The translations under genes and the position numbers were made by a program. A DNA stretch of 64,000 nucleotides from 2-02-FULL-47-50 sp964479045. GTDB lineage: Bacteria; Pseudomonadota; Gammaproteobacteria; Eutrophobiales; Eutrophobiaceae. The stretch's first letter is position 1; the number at the start of each line of letters is the position of its first letter. Location of the stretch: positions 62,001 to 126,000 of the forward strand of contig CAYZJI010000001.1 in assembly GCA_964479045.1 (NCBI GenBank), read 5' to 3'. Shown here piece by piece: positions 34,173 through 41,984 of this stretch. A model generated the notes under the pieces. The model did not search any database, was not told where the DNA came from, and saw only the letters and a list, made by a program, of their open reading frames with translations.

Positions 34173-34826
34173 ATGGGCCAGGATGAAAAGAAACGAAAAG
34201 CCGCTGAAGCCGCCCTGAAATATGTGGTGGAAGATGGATATGTTGGTGTCGGCACCGGCAGTACTGTGAATTTCTTCATTGAGCACCTCGCCGGAATCAA
34301 GCATAAAATCGAAGGCGCCATTTCGAGCTCTCTGGCCACGGAAAAATTGTTGAAGCAACACCATATCCCGGTTGTGCCCCTGAACAGTGTCATGGAAATA
34401 CCGGTTTACATCGATGGTGCGGACGAGGCCACCCGGCACCGGCACCTGATCAAGGGTGGCGGCGGTGCGTTGACACGTGAAAAAATAGTTGCAGCTGCCA
34501 GTAAGCAGTTTGTATGCATCATCGATGACAGCAAGCTGGTGGACAAACTCGGCAAGTTCCCCTTGCCGGTGGAAGTCATCCCGGTGGCGCAAAGTTATGT
34601 CGGCCGGCAACTGGCCAAACTCGGAGGCCAGCCGGTATTACGGCAGGGTTTTACCACCGACAATGGCAATATCATTCTTGATGTGCATAATCTCAACATC
34701 ATGCAACCGTCCGAAATGGAAGCCACAATAAACAATATCGCCGGGGTGGTCACCAACGGCCTGTTTGCCCGGCGTCCGGCCGACGTGTTACTACTGGCCG
34801 ACAAAAATGGTGTACAGGTTTTATAA
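34173..34826 (+). CDS. rpiA: Ribose-5-phosphate isomerase A
   Basis: Interconverts ribose-5-phosphate and ribulose-5-phosphate. It has 217 residues, typical for RpiA. Motifs: GVGTGSTVNFFIEHL (phosphate loop), the DGADEA segment with the catalytic acids, and KGGGGALTREKIVA, whose lysine and Glu are conserved. Upstream CAGGG is the ribosome-binding site. It stands divergent from ilvA, and the small membrane protein gene lies 149 bp downstream. Confidence 0.95.
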   Translation: MGQDEKKRKAAEAALKYVVEDGYVGVGTGSTVNFFIEHLAGIKHKIEGAISSSLATEKLLKQHHIPVVPLNSVMEIPVYIDGADEATRHRHLIKGGGGALTREKIVAAASKQFVCIIDDSKLVDKLGKFPLPVEVIPVAQSYVGRQLAKLGGQPVLRQGFTTDNGNIILDVHNLNIMQPSEMEATINNIAGVVTNGLFARRPADVLLLADKNGVQVL

Positions 34827-34936
34827 TGGCCGATTGATTCATGCCATAATTTATATCAAAATCACAGGCGATTCAGGGTATTACGCGATCTTTGGTTGCT
34901 TGCATTAACAAGGCGCGAATTTTGCACATCAATTTA

Positions 34937-34952
34937 GAGTTGAATTCAACTC
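34937..34952. promoter_or_regulatory. Perfect 16-bp palindrome before the 50-aa membrane protein
   Basis: GAGTTGAATTCAACTC reads the same on both strands. It lies 24 bp upstream of the ATG at 34976 and 10 bp or so before its GGGGAG ribosome-binding site. The length and symmetry suit a dimeric regulator site. A related TTGAG and CTCAA pair occurs near 20624-20642. The regulator is unknown. Confidence 0.4.
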
Positions 34953-34975
34953 AATAGCAGACTGGGGAGCAAGCT

Positions 34976-35128
34976 ATGGTTTTTTACATCATTTATGCGC
35001 TGGCGGTAGTGGTTCTGATCCTGCATTTCACCGGCTGGCTGGCCCGGCGCAATATGGAATGGGTAGTCCTGACCACTCCGGTGGCCGTTTTTGCTGTTAT
35101 CATCCTTGATTACATGAAAATTATCTGA
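34976..35128 (+). CDS. Small 50-residue membrane protein, unknown function
   Basis: A 50-codon frame starting MVFYIIYALAVVV, with GGGGAG 6 nt upstream of the ATG. It is mostly hydrophobic: a first membrane segment at about 2-20, a short polar turn with the pair of arginines (LARRNME, about 24-28), and a second segment at about 29-47 ending LDYMKII. It is too short for routine gene calling. Codon use resembles its neighbours, it sits on the same strand as rpiA and dtd, and it ends 17 bp before dtd. I do not recognise the family and no function is claimed. It could be a spurious frame, but the ribosome-binding site and two clean spans argue otherwise. Confidence 0.6.
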   Translation: MVFYIIYALAVVVLILHFTGWLARRNMEWVVLTTPVAVFAVIILDYMKII

Positions 35129-35145
35129 AGTCTTAATCACCCCTT

Positions 35146-35583
35146 GTGATAGGTTTGTTGCAACGGGTTACTCATGCCTCGGTAACCGTTGATCAGGCCG
35201 CCCTCGGAACCATAGGACGAGGACTATTGGTCCTCATTGGTATAGAAAAGGAAGATACTTCCGCACATGCGGACCGCCTGCTCGAACGTCTGCTTGGGTA
35301 TCGTGTCTTTCCTGATAATGCCGGCAAAATGAATCTGAGCCTGACCGATATCAACGGTGGTCTGCTGCTGGTGCCGCAATTCACGTTACCTGCTGACACA
35401 CGCAAGGGTATGCGCCCGAGTTTCAGTTCCGCAGCATCGTCCGAACAGGGTAAACAATTGTTTGAATATCTGCTGACGCTTGCACAGAAAAAACATCACA
35501 CGGTTGCCGCCGGCCAGTTTGGCGCCGACATGCAGGTGACACTGACCAATGACGGGCCGGTGACATTCTGGTTAAAAACGTGA
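35146..35583 (+). CDS. dtd: D-aminoacyl-tRNA deacylase
   Basis: Removes D-amino acids from mischarged tRNA. It has 145 residues, the standard length. The two catalytic signatures are present: VPQFTL (SQFTL-type) and NDGPVTFWL at the end. The start is GTG at 35146, 17 bp after the small membrane gene. Downstream is a hairpin without a U-tract (AAATCGGCA/TGCCGATTT, 35585-35606) that overlaps the end of the gene, then repeat family A copy 3. Confidence 0.94.
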   Translation: MIGLLQRVTHASVTVDQAALGTIGRGLLVLIGIEKEDTSAHADRLLERLLGYRVFPDNAGKMNLSLTDINGGLLLVPQFTLPADTRKGMRPSFSSAASSEQGKQLFEYLLTLAQKKHHTVAAGQFGADMQVTLTNDGPVTFWLKT

Positions 35584-35584
35584 C

Positions 35585-35606
35585 AAATCGGCAGGATTGC
35601 CGATTT
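35585..35606 (+). terminator. Hairpin after dtd without a U-tract
   Basis: AAATCGGCA (35585-35593) pairs with TGCCGATTT (35598-35606) around a GGAT loop, starting 1 bp after the dtd stop. On the plus strand it is followed by GCAC, so intrinsic termination would be weak. It may protect the 3' end of the message. Confidence 0.35.
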
Positions 35607-35660
35607 GCACAGCGCGAGCTGCCCGTCGGGCTCTGCGCATGGAAGTGCAGAGTGAAACGC

Positions 35661-35717
35661 ACCTCGTGAAGCGTATCTCGTGTTTCGCGCTTCACGTTTC
35701 ACGAATAACGCTTCACG
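35661..35717. repeat. Palindromic intergenic repeat, family A, copy 3
   Basis: Between dtd and hemF. Arm GTGAAGCGTATCTCG (35666-35680) is identical to copy 2. The complementary side is degenerate: CGAATAACGCTTCAC at 35702-35716, preceded by the CGCTTCACGTTTCACG block from 35688. Its right end meets the hemF stop codon (hemF ends at 35713). It may act at the 3' end of hemF. Confidence 0.7.
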
Positions 35718-36621
35718 AACTGTTGATCCAGTCCCGCGGTTTCAAAAATTTCTCATACAACTCCGCTTCCGGCGTCCCTGTTTCCGGTTGCCAGTTGTAT
35801 TGCCAGCGAACCTGCGGTGGCAGAGACATTAATATGGATTCGGTACGTCCGCCGGATTGCAGACCAAAAAGTGTGCCGCGATCATAAACCAGATTGAATT
35901 CCACATAGCGTCCACGCCGGTACAGCTGGAATTGCCGTTCGCGTTCTCCATAATTTATGTCCTTACGACGTTCGACTATCGGCAGATAAGCCTTCAGAAA
36001 ATGATCGCCCACGCTTTGCATGAAGGAGAAACATTTTTCATAACCCCATGCATTCAGATCATCAAAAAACAGTCCGCCGATGCCGCGTGGCTCCTGCCGG
36101 TGCTTGAGATAAAAATACTCATCACACCATTTTTTATATTTTGAATAAACATCCGCACCAAATTCTTTGCAGGCATCGTATGTAATTTGATGCCAGTGTT
36201 GCGCATCTTCCTCGAACCCATAATAGGGCGTGAGATCGAAACCGCCACCGAACCACCACACAGGTTCCGTGCCCTCTTTTTCCGCCATGAAAAAACGCAC
36301 ATTCATGTGTGTGGTCGGCACATAAGGATTCAGCGGATGGATGACCAGTGAATCACCCAATGCCTGAAAAGATCGTCCGGCAAGCTCTGGCCGGTGTGCC
36401 GTAGCAGAAGCCGGGAGATTCTCGCCAAACACGTGCGAGAAATTAATGCCGGCCTGTTCAAAGACCCGGCCATCGCGCATGACCCGGCTTTTGCCACCGC
36501 CGCCTTCCTTGCGTTCCCAGGTGTCTTCCGTCAATAGCAATACATGATCCATCCCGACGAGGGCATCGGTAATGCGGTCCTGTAACTGCAACAGGTAATC
36601 TTTAACAGCATCTATATTCAT
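35713..36621 (-). CDS. hemF: Aerobic coproporphyrinogen III oxidase
   Basis: Oxygen-dependent enzyme that decarboxylates coproporphyrinogen III to protoporphyrinogen IX in heme synthesis. It has 302 residues. The motifs NPYVPTTHMNVRFF, FGGGFDLTPYYGF and the substrate region RREEPRGIGG-like (RQEPRGIGGLFFDD) are clear. A separate oxygen-independent HemN is not in the window. It is alone on the minus strand between repeat copy 3 and hisB. Confidence 0.96.
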   Translation of the reverse strand: MNIDAVKDYLLQLQDRITDALVGMDHVLLLTEDTWERKEGGGGKSRVMRDGRVFEQAGINFSHVFGENLPASATAHRPELAGRSFQALGDSLVIHPLNPYVPTTHMNVRFFMAEKEGTEPVWWFGGGFDLTPYYGFEEDAQHWHQITYDACKEFGADVYSKYKKWCDEYFYLKHRQEPRGIGGLFFDDLNAWGYEKCFSFMQSVGDHFLKAYLPIVERRKDINYGERERQFQLYRRGRYVEFNLVYDRGTLFGLQSGGRTESILMSLPPQVRWQYNWQPETGTPEAELYEKFLKPRDWINSS

Positions 36622-36695
36622 GATTTTCAGAGTAGGACAGATAGCCAGAAATCCTGCAAGCAGGTATCCTATTCACTTTTCCGGAATTAAGCCAC

Positions 36696-37295
36696 ATGAG
36701 CAAAACCAAACGTAAAGCCACAGTCAACAGGGACACCAAGGAAACCCGGATTTCCGTCAGTCTCGATCTGGACGGTACTGGCAAGGCCGAACTTGATATC
36801 AAAATCCCGTTTCTCGAGCACATGCTGGATCAGGTGGCGCGTCATGGCATGTTTGATATCACCATCAAGGCCAATGGCGATCTGGAAATTGACGCGCATC
36901 ACACTGTGGAAGATGTCGGCATCACGCTCGGTCAGGCCTTTACCCAGGCACTTGCCGACAAGAAAGGCATACGCCGTTATGGTCATGCCTACGTGCCACT
37001 GGATGAAGCATTGTCACGCGTGGTGCTGGACTGCTCCGGCCGCCCGGGTCTGGAATATCACGCCAAGTATCCGCGTGCACGAATTGGTGAATTCGATGTC
37101 GATCTGATTTATGAATTCTTTCAGGGCTTCGTCAATCACAGCATGATCACACTGCATATTGATAATGTCCGCGGCCGCAATGCCCACCACATTGCTGAAA
37201 CCATATTCAAGGCCTTTGGTCGTGCATTGCGCATGGCCGTGGAGCTGGATCCGCGCATGGAAGGTATTTTGCCTTCCACTAAAGGTGCGCTCTGA
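36696..37295 (+). CDS. hisB: Imidazoleglycerol-phosphate dehydratase
   Basis: Dehydrates imidazole-glycerol phosphate in histidine synthesis. It has 199 residues, the single-domain form without the fused phosphatase of enterics. Metal-binding and core motifs are IPFLEHMLDQVARHGMFDI, DAHHTVEDVGI and VNHSMITLHIDN, with GRNAHHIAETIFKAFGRAL near the end. hisH follows after 149 bp that contain repeat family B copy 2. Confidence 0.95.
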   Translation: MSKTKRKATVNRDTKETRISVSLDLDGTGKAELDIKIPFLEHMLDQVARHGMFDITIKANGDLEIDAHHTVEDVGITLGQAFTQALADKKGIRRYGHAYVPLDEALSRVVLDCSGRPGLEYHAKYPRARIGEFDVDLIYEFFQGFVNHSMITLHIDNVRGRNAHHIAETIFKAFGRALRMAVELDPRMEGILPSTKGAL

Positions 37296-37332
37296 TATTA
37301 ATTACCGCCTTTATTTATATCGAAAAAAAACC

Positions 37333-37402
37333 GTCATACTGGCGCATGCCAGTATCCAGTCAAAACAATTATCTACTGGATGCTGGTGAATACCAGCATG
37401 AC
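37333..37402. repeat. 28-14-28 bp double-hairpin repeat, family B, copy 2
   Basis: Units at 37333-37360 and 37375-37402 flank a 14-bp spacer. Stem arms are ATACTGGC and, on the other strand, ATGCTGGT. They differ from copy 1 (ATGCCGTT, ATTCCGGC), but each is matched by a complementary change. The flanking GTC and CCAGT are unchanged. It lies between hisB and hisH with no surrounding 133-bp element. Confidence 0.85.
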
Positions 37403-37444
37403 ATTAAATTTACAGTTACTCATTCGCTTTCCTGATCATTAACC

Positions 37445-38086
37445 ATGTCCACCGTTGTTGTCATTGATTACGGCACCAGCAATCTGCGCTCGGTCGCCAA
37501 GGCCCTGGAATTCGCCGCCGGAAAAAATCATCGCATTTTGGTCAGTGATAATGCTGATCAAATTCGTACCGCTGATCGGGTCGTTTTTCCCGGTCAGGGT
37601 GCCATTGGTCAATGCATGCAGAGCCTGCGAGACAAAAGACTGGATGATTTGATCAAGGAATCGATTCGCACCAAACCCTTTCTCGGTATTTGCCTTGGAC
37701 TGCAGTCATTAATGGACATGAGCGAGGAAGACGGCGGCACAGAAGGACTCGGCATCATCCCCGGCCGCGTGATCCGCTTCAAGGACAATATCCGTGATGA
37801 AAAAGGCAACGTCTGCAAAATTCCGCACATGGGCTGGAACCGGGTCAACCAAACCAGGCCACATGCTTTATGGAAGGGTATCGAGGACGGCACACGATTC
37901 TATTTTGTCCACAGCTACTATGTCGTACCTTCAAATTCTGCTGATACAGCAGCAACGACGGATTATGCCGCGACGTTTACCTCAGCTGCTGCCCGCGACA
38001 ATATCTTTGCGACCCAGTTTCACCCGGAAAAAAGCCAGAAGGCGGGACTGACGTTGTTGAAAAATTTTCTGGAGTGGAACATCTAG
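37445..38086 (+). CDS. hisH: Imidazole glycerol phosphate synthase, glutamine amidotransferase subunit
   Basis: The glutaminase partner of HisF; it supplies ammonia for imidazole glycerol phosphate. It has 213 residues. The nucleophile is Cys83 in GICLGLQ, and the His/Glu pair is in QFHPEKS near the end. The opening DYGTSNLRSV is typical. In most relatives hisA and hisF follow; here a convergent helicase gene comes 20 bp later, so the partner HisF is encoded elsewhere. Confidence 0.95.
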   Translation: MSTVVVIDYGTSNLRSVAKALEFAAGKNHRILVSDNADQIRTADRVVFPGQGAIGQCMQSLRDKRLDDLIKESIRTKPFLGICLGLQSLMDMSEEDGGTEGLGIIPGRVIRFKDNIRDEKGNVCKIPHMGWNRVNQTRPHALWKGIEDGTRFYFVHSYYVVPSNSADTAATTDYAATFTSAAARDNIFATQFHPEKSQKAGLTLLKNFLEWNI

Positions 38087-38106
38087 TCTTGTATGGAAGG
38101 CTGCTG

Positions 38107-39939
38107 TCAGTGCTTGTGCCGATCTTTCCTGTGCTTGTGTTTAAAATCGGGTTTGCCTCTGTGTTTGTCCTTGCGATCTTTCTTCCAGTCCTGATGTCCG
38201 GCTTCTTCATCCAGCCGGGTGATGTTCAACTGGCGGCCAACGACCCAGACTTTTTTCAGATCACGGAACACTTCTTTCGGCATGCCTGAAGGCAAATCCA
38301 CCGTGCTGTACGTATCGTGGATCGTGACTTTCTGGATGTGATGGCTGTCGAGGCCTGCTTCATTGGCAATAGCGCCGACGATATTGCCCGCTTTTACATC
38401 ATGCTTGCTGCCAACTTCAATGCGATAACGTTCCATGTCTTCATCCGGCCGTGTAGCATTCCGGTGTTCTGAATGATCGCGGTCTTTTTTTGGCTTGTGT
38501 TTGTGATCAAACTTTTTATTTTCAAAAGACCGGTCATCACCAAAACGCCTGTCCCGTCCGTGCTGTTTTTCATGCCGACCCTTTTTATGATCATGCTGTT
38601 CAACCTGAAGGTTCTTGTCCAGCAGTAACGGCACATCGCCCTGCACAAGTTTCGCGAGCGCGGCAGCGATGTCCAGTGGTGGCAGACTGGTTTCACGCTG
38701 ATATTGCTGGATAATATTCCGGAACAAGGTAATGTCTTCATTCAGGACAGTATCACCGATACGCTGTTTGAAACGCGCAATGCGTTCGTTATTGATGGAT
38801 TCTGTGGTGGGCAGATTGACAGGTTCAATTTTCTGGCGGGTCGCGCGCTCGATCACCTGTAACATGTGGCGTTCGCGTGGCGTAACAAACAATATTGCTT
38901 CTCCCTTGCGTCCGGCGCGACCGGTACGGCCAATCCGGTGTACATAGGCTTCCGTGTCATTCGGAATATCGTAATTGATGACATGACTGATGCGTTCCAC
39001 ATCCAGACCACGTGCCGCGACATCGGTGGCCACCAGAATATCGAGTTTTCCGGATTTGAGTTTATTGACAGTCTGTTCGCGCATCTTTTGCGTGATGTCG
39101 CCATTCAGGGCGGCACAAGCATAGCCGCGCGCTTCGAGTTTTTCCGCAAGCTCCACAGTCTCAACCTTGGTGCGCACAAAGATCAGTATGCCATTGAACG
39201 CGGTTGCTTCCAGTATGCGCGTCAACGCTTCGAGTTTCTGGTTGCCATTGATCATCAGGAACCGCTGGTGAATTGTTTCCGCCGTGGTGGTGCGCACCTT
39301 GATGGTGATCTGTTCCGGGTTGTTCAGATATTTTTTTGAAATCCTGCGAATCGGTTCCGGCATGGTCGCAGAGAACAATGCCACCTGATGTTGTGAGGGT
39401 GACTGCTCGAGGATCCATTCGACATCATCAATAAAGCCCATGCGCAGCATTTCATCGCCTTCATCCAGCACCAGACAAATCAGTCCATCGAGTTTCAATG
39501 TGCCACGCCGCATGTGATCCATGACCCGCCCCGGTGTACCGACAATCACATGCGCACCACGCTTTAACTGCCGAAGCTGCACACCATATTCCTGTCCGCC
39601 ATAAATCGGTAATACATGAAACCCTTTCATGTGCGCGGCATAGCGTTGGAACGCTTCAGCCACCTGGATTGCGAGCTCACGGGTGGGTGTCAATACGAGT
39701 ACCTGGGGTGCTACATGACGGAGATTGATCCGCGACAACAACGGTAATGCAAAGGCCGCCGTTTTCCCCGTCCCGGTTTGTGCCTGGCCGACCACATCAC
39801 GCCCTGCCAGAACATGCGGGATAACCTGTGCCTGTATGGGCGAGGGTGTTTCATAACCCACATCGCGCAGGGCCTGCATCACGGCAGGCGCCAGAGACAA
39901 CTCGGAGAAAGAAATGGAAACGGCGGGTTCAGTGGACAT
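38107..39939 (-). CDS. deaD: DEAD-box RNA helicase (DeaD/CsdA-like) with DEGD motif II
   Basis: ATP-dependent RNA helicase of the DeaD/CsdA group, which aids ribosome assembly and RNA decay, especially in the cold. I choose ATG at 39939, giving 610 residues; the longer frame adds 43 residues unlike the family. Motif I is AQTGTGKT (53-60). Motif II is DEGD (159-162) where DEAD is usual. SAT (LFSATMPEP), QGDITQK and HRIGRTGRAGR are intact, and a DbpA-type RNA-binding domain lies near the C-terminus (GNIVGAIANEAGL). The last 40 residues are rich in Lys, Arg and His. Confidence 0.9.
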   Translation of the reverse strand: MSTEPAVSISFSELSLAPAVMQALRDVGYETPSPIQAQVIPHVLAGRDVVGQAQTGTGKTAAFALPLLSRINLRHVAPQVLVLTPTRELAIQVAEAFQRYAAHMKGFHVLPIYGGQEYGVQLRQLKRGAHVIVGTPGRVMDHMRRGTLKLDGLICLVLDEGDEMLRMGFIDDVEWILEQSPSQHQVALFSATMPEPIRRISKKYLNNPEQITIKVRTTTAETIHQRFLMINGNQKLEALTRILEATAFNGILIFVRTKVETVELAEKLEARGYACAALNGDITQKMREQTVNKLKSGKLDILVATDVAARGLDVERISHVINYDIPNDTEAYVHRIGRTGRAGRKGEAILFVTPRERHMLQVIERATRQKIEPVNLPTTESINNERIARFKQRIGDTVLNEDITLFRNIIQQYQRETSLPPLDIAAALAKLVQGDVPLLLDKNLQVEQHDHKKGRHEKQHGRDRRFGDDRSFENKKFDHKHKPKKDRDHSEHRNATRPDEDMERYRIEVGSKHDVKAGNIVGAIANEAGLDSHHIQKVTIHDTYSTVDLPSGMPKEVFRDLKKVWVVGRQLNITRLDEEAGHQDWKKDRKDKHRGKPDFKHKHRKDRHKH

Positions 39940-40088
39940 GTGAGTTACCTGTAATGTGCACGTGTCTTTCATAACATTGTGCACGAAAAATGGGCGAGCA
40001 GTATACGTGTTCGGGCCGGTTATAGACAGTGCTATTTGGGCAGGGTCGAGTATAATTATCGCCTTCATTATTACGACAGGTTTATGTT

Positions 40089-41978
40089 GTGGCTAACGGG
40101 TCGTCTTCACATAAATTCAGTGCCGGATTGACGCTGGCGGCATTGGGCATCGTGTATGGTGACATCGGCACCAGCCCGCTGTACGCCGTCAAGGAAACCT
40201 TCAACCACAGCCATGGCATAGTCATGAACGCCCAGAACATTATTGGCGGCATCTCCGCTATCTTCTGGGCAATCATGCTGGTGGTTACCCTGAAATACAT
40301 CACCGTGGTGATGCGGGCCGACAACAAGGGTGAAGGCGGGATTATGGCCCTGCTGTCATTGGCAGCTTCCACAGTCAAGAGTAGCCCGCATGCGGCTTCA
40401 TTGATTCTGTTGGCTGGACTGGCGGGATTATGTCTGTTCTATGGTGATGCGGTTTTAACTCCGGCAATATCCATACTCTCTGCCGTAGAAGGCCTGGGCG
40501 TGGGTACCCATGCACTGGATCGATTTGTTTTGCCGGTGGCCGCAGGTGTAATCATTGGACTGTTCCTGATACAACGGCATGGTACTGCCGCAATCGGCAA
40601 ATATTTTGGCCCGATCATTCTCGTCTGGTTTCTCTCACTGGCGGCGGGCGGCATCTATAACATCATCCTGCATCCGGAAATACTCGCTGCACTGAATCCA
40701 TTGCATGCCGCAGTGTTCGTCACCCAGCATGGTTTTGCGTCGTTTGTCGTGCTCGGCGCCATCCTGCTGGCATTTACCGGTGCGGAAGCGTTGTATGCCG
40801 ACATGGGCCATTTTGGCAAGAAAGCCATACGGCTCGCCTGGTTGAGTGTGGTCTTCCCGGCGTTGTCACTGAATTATCTGGGGCAGGGCGCATTGCTGAT
40901 CCATGCGCCGGAAGCCATCAAGAATCCTTTTTATCTTTTGTTTCCATCATGGGCGTTATACCCCATGGTCGGTCTCGCCACTGCCGCCACTATTATTGCT
41001 TCACAAGCCACGATTACAGGCACCTACTCACTGACCAAGCAGGCCATACAGCTCGGATTTTTACCTCGCATGAATGTAATCCAGACCTCCGTGCGTGAAA
41101 TCGGACAGATTTATATGCCTTTCGTTAACTGGACGTTATTGATCGTGGTGCTCGCTGCTGTACTGGGATTTGGATCGTCCAGCAATCTTGCATCAGCCTA
41201 CGGCATCGCAGTTACCGGAACCATGGTGATGACCTCCACGCTGCTCTACTTTGTCATACGCCACATTTGGGGCTACAGGGCCCCTGTTGCTTTTCTGGCG
41301 TCCGGCTTTTTCCTGATCATCGATCTGGCATTCTTCTCATCCAGTTTGCTGAAAGTCGCGCAGGGCGGCTGGTTTCCCCTGGTGCTGGGTGCTGCACTAC
41401 TTATTGTCATGCTGACGTGGCGACGCGGCCGGCAGATTCTCTTCATGCGTTTACGCAGCACGGCCATGCCCTTGGAAGAATTCCTGAAATCGTTACCAGA
41501 CGAAAACATCACCCGCGTCCCCGGCACGGCGGTATTTCTGACGGCCACACCGGAATCCGTACCACATGCATTGCTGCACAATCTCAACCACAACAAGGTG
41601 CTGCATGATCGCGTTGTGATACTCACGGTTGAAGTCAAAGACACCCCCAGGGTATTGTTTAACGAACGTGTGGAAATACAACCGCTCGGCAACGATTTCT
41701 GGCGCATCAGACTGAATTTTGGCTTCAAGAACAAACTGGATGTAACGCAGACACTGACTGAGTTATGTAATACTCAGGGCATCATCTTTGATATGATGCA
41801 AACCTCGTTTTTCCTCAGCCGTGAAACAGTGCTGCCGGTACATGGCAAACAAAGCGCGATGGCATACTGGCGTGAGTTATTATTTGCCACCATGTCAAAA
41901 AATGCGGGCAGTGCCGTAGAATATTTCAACCTGCCAGCCAATCGAGTGATTGAACTCGGCACCCAGATCGAAATTTAA
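40089..41978 (+). CDS. kup: Kup-type potassium uptake protein
   Basis: Potassium-proton symporter of the KUP/HAK/KT family. It has 629 residues and about 12 membrane segments in the first 430, followed by a cytoplasmic C-terminal domain. The N-terminal AALGIVYGDIGTSPLYAVKETF is a hallmark. FYGDAVLTPAISILSAVEGL and AFTGAEALYADMGHFG follow. The start is GTG at 40089. It is convergent with purD across 6 bp. Neighbouring genes do not bear on its regulation. Confidence 0.95.
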   Translation: MANGSSSHKFSAGLTLAALGIVYGDIGTSPLYAVKETFNHSHGIVMNAQNIIGGISAIFWAIMLVVTLKYITVVMRADNKGEGGIMALLSLAASTVKSSPHAASLILLAGLAGLCLFYGDAVLTPAISILSAVEGLGVGTHALDRFVLPVAAGVIIGLFLIQRHGTAAIGKYFGPIILVWFLSLAAGGIYNIILHPEILAALNPLHAAVFVTQHGFASFVVLGAILLAFTGAEALYADMGHFGKKAIRLAWLSVVFPALSLNYLGQGALLIHAPEAIKNPFYLLFPSWALYPMVGLATAATIIASQATITGTYSLTKQAIQLGFLPRMNVIQTSVREIGQIYMPFVNWTLLIVVLAAVLGFGSSSNLASAYGIAVTGTMVMTSTLLYFVIRHIWGYRAPVAFLASGFFLIIDLAFFSSSLLKVAQGGWFPLVLGAALLIVMLTWRRGRQILFMRLRSTAMPLEEFLKSLPDENITRVPGTAVFLTATPESVPHALLHNLNHNKVLHDRVVILTVEVKDTPRVLFNERVEIQPLGNDFWRIRLNFGFKNKLDVTQTLTELCNTQGIIFDMMQTSFFLSRETVLPVHGKQSAMAYWRELLFATMSKNAGSAVEYFNLPANRVIELGTQIEI

Positions 41979-41984
41979 CAGTAA

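Noticed and set aside
37600..38100. Missing catalytic residues in HisH because of its isolated position
   Set aside because: Cys83, His and Glu are all present; the gene is intact.
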